DNA of 64,000 nt from Holophagales bacterium (lineage in GTDB: Bacteria; Acidobacteriota; Thermoanaerobaculia; Multivoradales; JAGPDF01). Positions 1 through 11,364 of this stretch are shown one piece after another. A model generated the notes under the pieces. That model saw nothing but the letters and a program-made list of their open reading frames with translations, had not been told where the DNA came from and did no database searches. The stretch covers positions 4,309,501 through 4,373,500 of the forward strand of contig CP064972.1 in assembly GCA_016699405.1 (NCBI GenBank). The letters run 5' to 3'. Each line of letters opens with the position of its first letter. The first letter of the stretch is position 1. The position numbers were made by a program, and so were the translations under genes.

Positions 1-13
1 TGGTGCGGGTGAT

Positions 14-1363
14 ATGCGCGCCCTGACGGCAATAGCCGTTTTCGGGCTGGCAGTCGGCACGAGCCGCGGCACCCACGGGGTTGAACCCGATCCCGTCCCG
101 ACCTACTTTAGATCGGTCCTCCGACTCTCTCCGCAGAACTGCGTCTCAGGACAGAACAGCGTCCTGTCGGGATTCTTGTTTCGGTCGGCAGGGCAGCTCG
201 GAGTCCTCACGGCCCTCCACGGAGTCGCCGGATGCGAGCCCATTCGTGCACGCGGATTCGACGGGCTCTACCTGGATGACCTGACGATCAGAGCCGTCGA
301 CTTGGACCGGGATGTCGCTTGGCTCGAGTCGAAGGAGCTCGGCGCTCTACCGTCGGTACCGAACCCCTTCCCGATCGCCAGCGGAGTTCCTGACAAGCTG
401 ACCGTTGTCGGCTATCCGCAGGGGGTTTCGGCTCCGCTGGAGCATCCAGTGAATCCGCAAACTCGACGGCTGGCTCCGCTCGGGGAGCTGGTCCCGCAAG
501 GATCGGCCGTCCGCTCAGGCCTTGAGCAGCGCAGAAGCCCCAAGCTCGATTTCGTCGTCCTCAGCCTGACGGGCGCGCTCCAACCCGGGCACTCGGGAGG
601 CGCGATTCTCGATGCCTCGAAGCAGCTGGTCGCAATCGGAGACGGTGGGCTCAACGACGGCAATTCACAGATCGGGTGGGCGATCCCCATCTCGGCGATC
701 GACCTCAAACCCCTGGCGTCCTTGCGAAGCGAGGTCGCGTCGCTCGGGCTCAAGCCGCGCCTCGCCGCCTTCGCTCTGCAGGATGCTCCGACTGGCATCC
801 CAGGAGTGACTCCACTCCAGGCTCGCACCGTCGCTATCGAGGCTGACTTGAAAGCGCTCACCTCGGAGACCTGCGCGCGAGCGAGCGAGGGGCAGCTCGC
901 GACGCTCAAGTGCGAATTTGCCAGGCGACAACTCGAAAACGAGCGAAACCGAATGGTGACGGTTCGCCGTGTTGCCCTCCTTCTCCTCGATGTCTTCTCT
1001 CCCGCTCGTTGGTCCCAGAGCGAGGAGGACTGGAGCTCGAGGAGCAGCGACATCCGCCAGTTCTACCTGCAACAGGTCGAACAGTCGCAGATCGTCCTCC
1101 TTCAGCTTCAGGAGCTCGCAATCGGGTCGAACAACGAGGAGCTCGCAAAGGCCGCGATCCTCACGCGAACGGGCGTCCAGGAGGCCTTCGATCCGCTACG
1201 GTTCACCGCGGACCCAACCTTCTGTAGCCATCTTCCGCCTCCGGCGGACCCCGCCTGCATCCCCACGGATTGGTCAGTTCAGCGCGCCCGATTCGTCCTT
1301 GCCCGCAGAGCCGTTCGGCAGCTCGTCATCTCGCTCGACGAAGAGCTCGGGAGCATGCTCTGA
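14..1363 (+). CDS. Secreted trypsin-like serine protease
   Basis: Predicted exported serine endopeptidase of 449 residues. A short hydrophobic N-terminus (about residues 1-20) looks like a signal peptide. The trypsin-like domain spans about residues 30-235, and the full triad is visible: H69 in TALHG, D100 in DLDRDVAWLE and S194 in GHSGGA. The C-terminal half (about 245-449) is charged and helical, with several Glu/Arg-rich stretches. It has no PDZ domain, so this is not a DegP/HtrA protein of usual layout. Substrate and partners cannot be read from the sequence. It stands alone on the plus strand and converges with pckA. The ATG at 14 lies close to the window edge, so its upstream context is not visible. 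Confidence 0.8.
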   Translation: MRALTAIAVFGLAVGTSRGTHGVEPDPVPTYFRSVLRLSPQNCVSGQNSVLSGFLFRSAGQLGVLTALHGVAGCEPIRARGFDGLYLDDLTIRAVDLDRDVAWLESKELGALPSVPNPFPIASGVPDKLTVVGYPQGVSAPLEHPVNPQTRRLAPLGELVPQGSAVRSGLEQRRSPKLDFVVLSLTGALQPGHSGGAILDASKQLVAIGDGGLNDGNSQIGWAIPISAIDLKPLASLRSEVASLGLKPRLAAFALQDAPTGIPGVTPLQARTVAIEADLKALTSETCARASEGQLATLKCEFARRQLENERNRMVTVRRVALLLLDVFSPARWSQSEEDWSSRSSDIRQFYLQQVEQSQIVLLQLQELAIGSNNEELAKAAILTRTGVQEAFDPLRFTADPTFCSHLPPPADPACIPTDWSVQRARFVLARRAVRQLVISLDEELGSML

Positions 1364-1466
1364 GCGGAGCTCTTCGATTGGGGGAAGAGCCCCCAGAGCA
1401 GGTTCTGACTTGCCGTGCCACTATTCGATGACAGACGGAGCCTACCCGCCTCCGCACCGCGGCCGA

Positions 1467-1493
1467 GCCTCTGAGGGTGCCACCCTCAGAGGC
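1467..1493. terminator. Perfect hairpin between convergent genes
   Basis: A 12-bp perfect stem (1467-1478 pairing with 1482-1493) with a 3-base loop lies 11 bp beyond the pckA stop and about 100 bp beyond the protease stop. GGCCGAG occurs as a direct repeat on both sides. There is no T-run on either strand, so it may be a bidirectional transcript end or an RNA-stabilising hairpin rather than a classical intrinsic terminator. Confidence 0.5.
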
Positions 1494-1503
1494 GGCCGAG
1501 ATC

Positions 1504-3158
<1,655 letters not shown>

Positions 3159-3162
<4 letters not shown>

Positions 3163-4376
3163 GCCCAGTCCCTCACCAGGCGACGGTCGCCGATGAAGAT
3201 CTCGTTCGGCGCGTCCGGGTCGAGCGCCCACTTGATGCGCTCGAGACCGTCCATGATCTCCTTGATCGTGCCGCAGTAGGAGAGGCGCAGGTGGCCGTCC
3301 ATGCCGAACTCCTTGCCCGGCACGGTGACCACGCGCACGCGGTCGAGGAGGAGCTCAGAGAGCTTCTGCGAGTCGCGCTCGTAGGCCGAGAAGTCGGGGA
3401 AGCAGTAGAACGTCCCCTGCGGCTTGACGATCCGCACCCCGGGAATCGTCTTCAGCCGGTCGACCATCACGTTGCGGGCGTTTTCGAGCGTCAGGCGGAG
3501 CGTCTCGATCGGCGTCTGCACGCCGGAGAGCGCGCCGATCGCCGCCCACTGCGAGACCGTCACCGGCCCCGAGGTCTGGTGCGACTGGATGTTGGTCATC
3601 GCCTCCGAGACCTCGCGGTTGGCGATCGCCCAGCCGATGCGGAAGCCGGTCATCGCGTACATCTTCGAGACGCCCTGCACCACCACCAGGCGCGACGCCT
3701 CGCCGAGGTCCTGGGCGAACGGGTACGGATTCGGCGCCTGCGCGCCGTCGAAGACCAGGCGGTTGTAGAGGTCGTCCATCACCAGCCAGATGTTCTTCTG
3801 CTCGCAGAAGCGCACCATCTCGGCGACGAAGTCCTTGGAGTACATCGCGCCGCTCGGGTTGTTCGGGCTGTTGAGGATGACGACCTTGGTCTGCGAGGAG
3901 ACGCACTCGAGCATGTCCTCGATCGTCGGCTGGAAGCCGCCGTTCGACGGCACGACCGGCACCGGCACGCCGCCAGCGAGCTTGACCATCTCCGGGTAGC
4001 TCACCCAGTACGGGGCCGGGAAGAGCACCTCGTCGTGCGGCTCGAGCACGGCGTAGAGCAGCGACATGATCGACTGCTTGGCGCCGCTCCCCACCACCAC
4101 GTTGTACTGCGTCACCGAGTGGTCGTAGTGGTCCTCGGTGTAGCGGATGATCGCCTTCTTCATCGCCAGCAGGCCGTCGGCCGGGGCGTAACGGATCTCG
4201 CCGGTGTTGAGCTGGGCCGCGCAGTTGAGCACCGCGTCGAGCGGAGCCTTGGCCTTCGGCTCGCCGCCGCCGAGGTGGATCACCGGCTCGCCGCGCTCGC
4301 GCATCTTGGCGGCCTTCTCGTTGAGCTTCAGGGTGGGCGAAGCCTTGATCGACCTCGCGAGCTGACTGACGCTCAT
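3159..4376 (-). CDS. Class I/II aminotransferase, aspartate-type
   Basis: PLP-dependent aminotransferase of 405 residues, probably interconverting aspartate/2-oxoglutarate and oxaloacetate/glutamate. Fold type I signatures are visible: NSPNNPSG (about 169-176), the cofactor-binding D202 and Y204 in MDDLY, the Schiff-base lysine K238 in QGVSKMYAMTGFR, and R246 downstream. The start ATG at 4376 follows a good ribosome site (GAAAGGAAG in the 15 bases upstream); the frame extends further but without one. It is the first gene of a two-gene unit with pckA and overlaps it by four bases. Exact substrate choice (aspartate or another amino acid) cannot be settled from motifs. The pckA coupling favours aspartate. 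Confidence 0.93.
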
Positions 4377-4530
4377 GACACTTCCTTTCTCGAAGCGAAA
4401 GAAGAAAAGAGAACCGGCCCGGTCGCCCGATTCGGGGCCGGACGACCGGGTCCTCACCGCACGATGGTCGCCGGAATCCCGCCCGGCGCCGCCACCCGGG
4501 GGGGTGGGACGGGCCCGGTCGCCGGGGGGC

Positions 4531-6678
4531 TCACTTGACCGGCGGCGACTCCGGCCCGTAGACGTAGCGCTCGAAGAACGGCTGCCAGGGCTGACCGCTC
4601 ACCTGGTCGAGGATGGCGACGAGGTGCCGCGTCTCGGCCACCCGGTTGGTGAAGCTCTTGACGTAGGAGCGGATCCAGGTGAGGAAGAGGCGATCGCCCT
4701 CGGCGTCGCCCTTCTGCCGCCGCAGCTCCTGGCGAATGGCATGGAGCACCAGGGGACCGCGGCCGTAGAGCAGATAGTCGTGCGAGTCCGACTCGCCGTG
4801 CGAGCTGTTGAGCAGAGCGGCGAGGTAGACGCTCGCGCCCGGCTTGACCTCCTTGTCCATGCTCTTCCACTCGCGCAACTGCCGCTCGAAGACCTGCTTG
4901 CCCTGGCGCGGGTCGGCGGTGACGCTCTGCAGGCAGACCGCCGAGGCGTACTCCGAGAGGCTCTCCGAGAGCCAGTCCTCCTCGTTGCGCAGGATCTTGG
5001 CGACGTGCGGGAACCAGCCGTGCGCCACCTCGTGGGCGATGCGCTCGTTGATGCCGCGGCTGGCGATGCCGGCGATCCACCCCTCGTCCTCGTCGGCCTG
5101 GGCGCGCGCCCGGGTGAAGAACGCCTCCTTGGTGATGAAGATCATCCCGGCCGGCGCCTGCCCCCAGCCCCAGTCGTTGATCTCGATCACCTGGAGGTCC
5201 TGGAACGGGTACGGCACGCCGAGCCAGCGCTCGTAGCAGCCGCGCATGCCGAAGACGAGCTTGCCGATGCGCCGCGCCTCGTCCTCCTTCACCGTGGCGT
5301 AGGTCGAGACGTGGACGCGCGCGCCGTTCTGCTCCTCGGTGACCGTCTTGTACTTGCCGGCGAGCACCGTCGCCCGCTCCATCGGGCGCGCCAGCCGCGT
5401 CTCGACCCGCGTGCCGACGGCGGTCGTCTCGCGCTTCAGCACCTCGCCCGAGGCGAAGGGCAGGAACGGCTTGGCCGCCTCGGCGCTGACGCGGATCTCG
5501 CTCCACTCGAAGCCGCCCGCCGCGGGGCGCGGGTACCAGGACTCGAGCCCCAGCCACCAGAAGCTGTCGCCCGCCGGCCGGTCGAGGATCTCGCCCTCGG
5601 CGACCACCTCGAGCTGGACGAGGTCGCCCTTCTTCAGCGGTCGCGGTGGCGCGACGAGCAGCGAGCCGTGCTGGTGCGAGAACGGCGCCGGCTGTCCGTC
5701 GAGCGTGACGCGCGTGACGGTGTACGGCTTGAAGGCGTCGCGGCTGTCCCAGATGCCCCTCAGCAGGGAGAACGGGAGCAGGCGCAGTCCGTCGACCTGC
5801 GCCTGCACGCGCGAGCGCGTCGTGACCTGGACCTGTTCGCCCTTCGGGTTCGTCAGGGCGATCTCGGTGTCGACGACCGCCAGGTTGAATGGCGTGGGCT
5901 CCCACCAGGCGCGACCGATCGGCTGGACGACGAGCGACTCCTGGACCCAACGGCCCGCGAGCGCCCCGACGGTCGTCGGCAGGTTCCACACCCCGAGCAG
6001 CGACTCGGCGCGAGCGAGAGGACGCGGGTCGACGTCAAGCACCAGGTCGTCGCCGGCGCGATGCAACAGCGCCCAGCGGTAGCCCGGCTGACCGTTGGCG
6101 ACCGAGAGCGCCAGGTCGCGCCCGGGGTTGCCGTCGAGGCGGTTCTCGAGCGCCCGGGTGAGCCAGCCCGGCAGGGCGTCCGTTGCGGCGATCCCCGGGG
6201 AATCCGCTGGCGGCGCGGGGGTCGCGGTCGCTCCCGGCGCCGGTGCCGCCGCGGGGATCAGGTCGATGCCCCAGATCGCCGCCGCCTCGAGCGTGAGCTC
6301 GAAGGTCGCCGGCACCTGCGTCGCCTCGAGCCCCACCGAGAGGCCGGCGGCCTTCAGGTTGTGGCGGGCGAGCGGCAACGAGAAACGGTCGTCGATGGTG
6401 TAGCGGAAGACCGCCTTGCCGCCGATCAACAGGCCACAGACGCGCCCGTCGGCCACGAGCGCCCGGACGTTGCCGGGCTCGAGCGGACGGATCTCCCCAC
6501 GCCCCACCGCGAGTGAGGTGAGCGGCCCGACTCGCGGACCGAGCCTCGCCCCGTCGAAGGTCGCGGCAAGCCGGGCGAGGTCGGCCGGCGCCTCCTCGGC
6601 GCACGCCGACCCACCGCCGGCGACAGGGACCGCGAGAAGCAGGGCGAACGCGACGACGGCGAGGGAGCGGGTCGGCAT
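4531..6678 (-). CDS. Secreted M1-family-like zinc metallopeptidase
   Basis: Exported gluzincin of 715 residues. The start at 6678 (MPTRSLAVV) gives a clear signal peptide of about 27 residues; the frame upstream is Arg/Pro/Ser-rich and looks non-coding. The zinc site is complete: HEVAH beginning at H549, then exactly 18 residues to a Glu, the M1 spacing HEXXH-X18-E. The usual GAMEN exopeptidase motif is replaced by something like APAGMIF, so N-terminal specificity may differ from classical aminopeptidases. The N-terminal 300 residues form a poorly conserved region with an Ala/Pro-rich linker near 180-200. No catalytic partner is nearby; 154 bp separate it from the aminotransferase start downstream. 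Confidence 0.85.
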   Translation of the reverse strand: MPTRSLAVVAFALLLAVPVAGGGSACAEEAPADLARLAATFDGARLGPRVGPLTSLAVGRGEIRPLEPGNVRALVADGRVCGLLIGGKAVFRYTIDDRFSLPLARHNLKAAGLSVGLEATQVPATFELTLEAAAIWGIDLIPAAAPAPGATATPAPPADSPGIAATDALPGWLTRALENRLDGNPGRDLALSVANGQPGYRWALLHRAGDDLVLDVDPRPLARAESLLGVWNLPTTVGALAGRWVQESLVVQPIGRAWWEPTPFNLAVVDTEIALTNPKGEQVQVTTRSRVQAQVDGLRLLPFSLLRGIWDSRDAFKPYTVTRVTLDGQPAPFSHQHGSLLVAPPRPLKKGDLVQLEVVAEGEILDRPAGDSFWWLGLESWYPRPAAGGFEWSEIRVSAEAAKPFLPFASGEVLKRETTAVGTRVETRLARPMERATVLAGKYKTVTEEQNGARVHVSTYATVKEDEARRIGKLVFGMRGCYERWLGVPYPFQDLQVIEINDWGWGQAPAGMIFITKEAFFTRARAQADEDEGWIAGIASRGINERIAHEVAHGWFPHVAKILRNEEDWLSESLSEYASAVCLQSVTADPRQGKQVFERQLREWKSMDKEVKPGASVYLAALLNSSHGESDSHDYLLYGRGPLVLHAIRQELRRQKGDAEGDRLFLTWIRSYVKSFTNRVAETRHLVAILDQVSGQPWQPFFERYVYGPESPPVK

Positions 6679-7112
6679 GTCGACCTCCGCACGAAGCACA
6701 GGGTTCGTGCTCAAGGGTACGACCAACTGCAGTACGCCCTGCCACCCGCGCGGGTAGCTCGCCCGAGAGTTCCGTGACGGAGAACGGAGGGAGCGGCGGC
6801 CAGCCGGCGCAGACCAAGCGGCTGCGCCCGGGGAGCTTGGCCTCGTCGAGCGCCGCGTCGGCGGCGGAGAGCCAGCGGTCGACCGTGGGATGGGAACGGG
6901 CGTCGAGCACCAGGAGCCTCGCCGGTGTCCCGTCGGCAAGCTGCGCCGCGTGCCGTTCACTCGACCTTCGCCGCGCCCCCGACGCGCGAGGTTCCGAGCC
7001 GATGCGCGGGCAGGAGCGGGTCGCTGCCGCCCGCTGTCTTCTCACGCCGTTGCGGTGGAGGCGGCCCTGGCGATCGAGAGGCACCGTCGTCGGACGCCTC
7101 GGTCGAGGGGAA
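6679..7112. other. 434-bp gap with a coding-like but startless segment
   Basis: Lies between the start of the M1-like peptidase and the stop of the decayed propeller gene. On the minus strand about 6737-6958 reads as a protein-like stretch (for example LLVLDARSHPTVDRWL and PPFSVTELSGELP), but it has no credible start or ribosome site and runs out of frame into the peptidase gene. It may be the tail of a decayed gene. No RNA gene, repeat or clear promoter was seen. Confidence 0.3.
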
Positions 7113-8355
7113 TCAGGGCGCCATGCAGCTTCGCGTCTGTCACTTGGCGACCTGGAGAACCCCGGCGGTCGTGTCGTCGTAGGCGATCACCGGCCGCCCG
7201 TCGTCGCCGATCGCCAGCGACGTCCAGGCTCCGACGTCGCTGCCGGCGTCGACGGTCGTGATCGTGGCGCCTCCCGGCGAGCAGCTGGCGTTCCCGCACT
7301 CGACCACCTAGAGCGCGGTCGCTCTCTGATCCTGGTAGCTGATGACCGGCAATGGGTCAGCGCCGATCGCGATCGACGACCCGAGTCCGACGCTGCTGGC
7401 CGGCGCATCGACCATGTCGAAACGGGGCGTCGTCGAGCAGGACGCATCGCCGCACCGGGTGACGGCGAGCCGCTATCCCGCCCCGCCGTTCACGGCATGA
7501 CTGATCACCGGCACTCGGTCGCCGCCGATGGCGATCGACGTGTCGGTGCCCGCCGTCCAGCCGGTGTCGTAGAGGGTGGAGATCGTCGGCGGACCGTTGA
7601 GCGCCGAGCAGACGACCGTGCCGTCGGCGTCGATCGCCTGCAAGGTCTCGCCCCCGGCACAGGCGCCGGAACACGCATCTGGAAGCTCTGCGAGGGCAGG
7701 CCGTCGAGCAGATCGGCATTGAGCCCCGACGCCGGGCCGTCGTTGCCGAGGACGATCGTCATGACTTCGCTGTCGCGCGTGAGTGCGCTGTCGACCCGGG
7801 CGTCGGCCACCGTGCCGGAGGTGATGCCTCGCCGGCGTGTACGTGAGCCAAGGGGCTGAAGCTGGCAGCGTGGGAGCTATCGAGGCTGTCGGCGTCGACG
7901 CCCGATCCGCTCCCGCCCGTCGACTGGCTCTGCCAACGCCGCAGCAGGTCGATCGCCGCTGCCACCTCGTCGGCGGTCGGAATGGCGCGAATCGTGAACC
8001 GCTTGGGCGCCGACCAGCCGGTCTCGCTCCCCATCCCGCGACCGGAGGCATCGAGCGCTCGCACCGTCCAGGCGAAGCTCCCGCCCGGCTTCAGACACTC
8101 GGCGAGGCTCGGCGTCCACGAGGAGGCCGACCCTTCCACCGGATGGCGCAGGACGACGACCGGCTCGCCCTTCGTCGTGAGGTCGAGCACCGCGAGCTCG
8201 TGGCCGGCGGCACCGGCCACCGCGCTCCAACTGAAGGTCGGGCACGCGCTGCCGATCTCGCTCGGCCGCTCGGTCGCCCCCGGTGACACCGCGGTGGCGA
8301 GATCGCTCGCCGTGACCGAGGCCGGGATGACGAAAGCGACCGAAGCGAGCGCCAT
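7113..8355 (-). pseudogene. Decayed paralogue of the propeller-repeat secreted protein
   Basis: Matches the intact gene at 9020-11233 from end to end. It keeps a signal peptide (MALASVAFVIP), the N-terminal domain with CPTFSW, SSWTP and LRRWQ landmarks, the LNADLLDGL block and the CAxGETLQ block, then only three repeat units against seven in the intact copy. It is broken by frameshifts near 7825 and near 7680 and by in-frame stops at 7473-7475, 7308-7310 and 7140-7142. The last is TGA where the intact copy has a Cys codon. The final residues SCMAP and the stop at 7113 still align with the intact SCLAP end. Three stops and two shifts are too many for sequencing error alone. The missing four repeats suggest deletion by recombination between repeats. 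Confidence 0.85.
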
Positions 8356-8497
8356 CGCGAGATGAGCACGGAACCGCGAACGGGCGTGATGTGTGGGTGA
8401 CCTCCGAGCTCGAGACCGGGCAAGGCCTCGACGGGGCAACCGCCCCGCCAAGTCCAGGGAGAATTCCTGAAGGGTCGACATCGCCGGGAACTGTCCC

Positions 8498-8992
8498 CTA
8501 CGGCCGCCTCGCCGACCAGGGCAGGAGGTCACCGCTCTCGAAGCCGTCGGCGAAGAAGCCGCAGGCGGCCGTCGGCGTCGGACGGCCGACGACCACGAGG
8601 TCGACGCCGCTCGCCTTCGCCCCGCCGCGCACGTCGAAGCCGCTCGCATAGCAGGTCGCCGAGCTCGCCGTGCCGGCGTCGACGCGCAGGGCGTTGAGCA
8701 CCGCGTCGGTGGCCGATCCGCTGACGCTCACCGCGCCGGCGATCGTCGTGCTCGCCGAGCCCGCGCCGCTGATCGTCACGTCGCGGGCGATCGTCAGATT
8801 CGTCGTGTAGGTGCCGGCCGCCACCTGGATCGGGTCGCAGGTCCCGTCGGCGAGGGCCGCGGAGATCGTCGGGTAGACCGTCGGCACGCTGCAGACGGCG
8901 GCGCCAGCCGCACCGGGAAGACCGAGGGTGGTTGCCAACAGGAGTCCGACCCACCGTCCTGCGGCAACCGGCGAGAAAGCGAATGGGCGCAT
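8498..8992 (-). CDS. Small secreted beta-helix-like protein with C-terminal FESGD tail
   Basis: Exported protein of 164 residues. ATG 8992 was chosen because GGAGGG lies about 7 bases upstream; the frame opens 7 codons earlier without one. The signal peptide covers about residues 1-31. The body reads like the first rungs of a pectin-lyase-type right-handed beta-helix (YPTISAALADG, IQVAAGTYTTNLTI, VTISGAG), but far shorter than a full helix. It ends in FFADGFESGDLLPWS, a tail seen on many secreted proteins and possibly a sorting or surface-anchor signal. It lies 27 bp downstream of the propeller gene on the same strand, so probably co-transcribed, and directly upstream of the decayed paralogue. 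Function unknown. Confidence 0.65.
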   Translation of the reverse strand: MRPFAFSPVAAGRWVGLLLATTLGLPGAAGAAVCSVPTVYPTISAALADGTCDPIQVAAGTYTTNLTIARDVTISGAGSASTTIAGAVSVSGSATDAVLNALRVDAGTASSATCYASGFDVRGGAKASGVDLVVVGRPTPTAACGFFADGFESGDLLPWSARRP

Positions 8993-9019
8993 GGCTCGTC
9001 CCTCCTCTCGCATCCATCC

Positions 9020-11233
9020 TCACGGTGCCAGACAGCTTCGCGAGTGGCACTTGAGCACGCGGACCTCGTCGTAGGTGTCGTCGATCAGCGAGATCACCGG
9101 GTAGCCGTCGGCACCGATGGCGATGGCGTTGTACTTGCCGACGTCCGTCCCGGTCGGATTCAAGGCCGTGACGATCGACTCGTCGTCGCCGGTGCAGGCG
9201 ATGTCGTTGCAGCGAACCACCTTGAGGGAGGTGATGGTGGCGTCGTAGTAGCTGATGACCGGCAACCCGTCGTCGCCGAAGGCAAGCGCGCTGTACTCGC
9301 CGACGTCCGCGCTGTTGTCCACCATCGTGATCACCTTGTTCGTTCCGATGCAACCGAAGTCGGTGCACTTGGCGACCTTGAGGGCGCTATTGGTCGCGTC
9401 GTAGTAGGAGATCACCGGCTTGCCGTCGATCGGACTGATGCCCAGCGAGGTGTAGTGCCCGACGCTCCCGCCATCCGGGGCGTCGACGAGGGTCGAGGGC
9501 TCGCCGCCGCCGGAGCACGCCGCGTCGTTGCAGCTCATCAGCTTGAGCCCTCCTTCGGTCTCGTCGAAGTAGCTGATGTACGGATTCCCCGTCCAGGCGA
9601 TCGCGATCGAGCAGAACTGCCCGACCGCATCGACCGGATCGTCGACCGTGGTGATCGTCTCGTTGTTGCCGGCGCACGCCACGTCGTTGCACTTGGCGAC
9701 CTTGAGAGCGGCGGCGGTCTCGTCGAAGTAGCAGATCACCGGGAAGCCGTCGGTGCCGATCGCGATGTCCGTGCCCTTGCCGACCACGTTGGCCGGATTG
9801 TCGACCGTGGTCGTCGTTTCGTCGCCACCGCTGCATGCGGCGTCGTTGCACTTCGCCACCTTCAACGAGCTGGAGGCCTCGTCGAAGTAGCTGATGACCG
9901 GAAAGCCGTCGGCGCCGATGGCAATCGCCGAGAACTTCCCGACTCCGGTGGCCGGGTCGTCGACCCACGAGATGGTCTCGCCGAGCCCGTCGCAAGCGGC
10001 ATCGTTGCACTTGAGGACGGCGAGGGCCCCGCGGGACATGTTGTAGAAGCTGACGACGGGCAGGCCATCGGCGCCGACGGCGATCGACGTGTGGTAGGCG
10101 AACGTCTCGGCGATCGAGCTGGTGACCGTGGTCGCGGTCGGCGGTCCGCCGAGCACCGCGCAGACGACGCTGCCGTCGACGTTGATCCCCTGGAGCGTTT
10201 CGCCGGCGGCGCAAACGCCGGTCACGCGGCGCTGGAAGTTCTGCCCGTGCAGGCCATCGAGCAGGTCGGCGTTGAGCGTGGAGCCCGGCCCGTCGTCGTA
10301 GAGGACGATCGTCATCACTTCGTCGTCGCGGGTGAGCGTCGAGGCGACACGCGCATCGGCCACCGTGCCGGAGGCGATCTCCTCGCCGGCGTGGAGATGC
10401 CCGGCGAGGCTGACAGCCGCTCCGTCGACTTGCAACGCCATCGCACCCGCACCGGAGTTCTCGATGTTGAACGTCTGCGAGCTCGCCGACGGGCGGTCGA
10501 TGCCGCTCTGCGTGACGATCGTGTCGACTTGCCCCTGCGCCGCGCCCTCGAGGACGAGATCGGGACCGCCCGCGAGGTTCGCCCCGACGAGTCCTGCACC
10601 GGACGCCGAAGCGGTCTGTCCCCAGATGCCGTGCTGGAAACCCGACACCGCCGGGTTCTCGCCGACGATCGCCGACTGGCCTGCCGTGCTCGCACGGTCC
10701 GCGAGTCGGCTCGACGAGGCTGTAGCGGTCGCGCTCGCCGAGCTCGCCGAGGGCATTGCGCTCTCACCGCCCTCCTGCCAGCGCCGCAGCACCTCCATCG
10801 CCGCGTCGACCTCCGAGGCGCTCGGCAGCGCCGGCACCGTGAAGCGACGGACGGCCGCCCAGCCGTTCTCGCCGTCGACGGCGCGACCGGTGGCGTCGAG
10901 CGAGCGCAGCGTCCAGCCGTAGCTCCCACCGGGGCGCAGGCAGTCGACGCGATCCGGCGTCCACGACGAGCTCTTGCCGGAGAGCTCACGCCGCAGCACG
11001 ACGGTCGGCGAGTCCGGCACCGCCAGATCGAGCACCACGAGCTCGAGACGGGCGGCGCCGCTCGCGACGCCCCAGCTGAAGGTCGGACAGAGCGAGGCGA
11101 CCTCCGCCGCGCGAGCGAGCCCGCCGGGGGAAGAGGTTTCGGGGACTTCGGCCTCCGCGGGCGTGGGGCCCCAGGCCAGGAGCAGAAGGAGCGCAAGAGG
11201 CCGCAAGATCGAGCGCAACGAACGAGCGGGCAT
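9020..11233 (-). CDS. Secreted protein with seven propeller-like repeats
   Basis: Exported protein of 737 residues, start supported by AAAGGA 7 bases upstream and a signal peptide of about 28 residues. Regions in order: an N-terminal beta domain (about 30-150, CPTFSW, SSWTP), a Ser/Ala-rich middle with a short helix (LRRWQ), a block around LNADLLDGL, then seven tandem units of about 53 residues. Each unit has the pattern VGxxSxIAIGxDGxPVISYxD...LKVAKCNDxAC, with two cysteines per unit that probably form a disulphide. Seven units suit a closed beta-propeller. No catalytic motif was seen; a surface binding or structural role is likely. The 131-bp divergent region to the NarL-type regulator may hold promoters for both. 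Confidence 0.75.
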   Translation of the reverse strand: MPARSLRSILRPLALLLLLAWGPTPAEAEVPETSSPGGLARAAEVASLCPTFSWGVASGAARLELVVLDLAVPDSPTVVLRRELSGKSSSWTPDRVDCLRPGGSYGWTLRSLDATGRAVDGENGWAAVRRFTVPALPSASEVDAAMEVLRRWQEGGESAMPSASSASATATASSSRLADRASTAGQSAIVGENPAVSGFQHGIWGQTASASGAGLVGANLAGGPDLVLEGAAQGQVDTIVTQSGIDRPSASSQTFNIENSGAGAMALQVDGAAVSLAGHLHAGEEIASGTVADARVASTLTRDDEVMTIVLYDDGPGSTLNADLLDGLHGQNFQRRVTGVCAAGETLQGINVDGSVVCAVLGGPPTATTVTSSIAETFAYHTSIAVGADGLPVVSFYNMSRGALAVLKCNDAACDGLGETISWVDDPATGVGKFSAIAIGADGFPVISYFDEASSSLKVAKCNDAACSGGDETTTTVDNPANVVGKGTDIAIGTDGFPVICYFDETAAALKVAKCNDVACAGNNETITTVDDPVDAVGQFCSIAIAWTGNPYISYFDETEGGLKLMSCNDAACSGGGEPSTLVDAPDGGSVGHYTSLGISPIDGKPVISYYDATNSALKVAKCTDFGCIGTNKVITMVDNSADVGEYSALAFGDDGLPVISYYDATITSLKVVRCNDIACTGDDESIVTALNPTGTDVGKYNAIAIGADGYPVISLIDDTYDEVRVLKCHSRSCLAP
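9029..10105 (-). repeat. Seven tandem ~159-bp units encoding propeller blades
   Basis: In-gene tandem repeats inside the 9020-11233 gene. Each unit is about 53 codons and carries the signature IAIG-DG-PVISY-D and a CND-AC pair. Units 2 and 3 are closest to each other. The fourth is the most divergent (IAWTGNPYISYF), and the last is truncated after the second cysteine. The neighbouring pseudogene holds three related units. Confidence 0.8.
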
Positions 11234-11364
11234 GGAGGGGTCCTTTCTCTGTCGAGGGCGCCCGGGATCACGGGCGATGACGCGAGACTAGAGACCCACC
11301 CACATCCACGACAGAGCATGATCGTGCTCCCCTCCCTCGGCAGCGGGCATGCCATCATCCGCCC

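Noticed and set aside
4375..6516. 713-codon plus-strand frame over the M1-like gene
   Set aside because: Antisense shadow with no recognisable domain.
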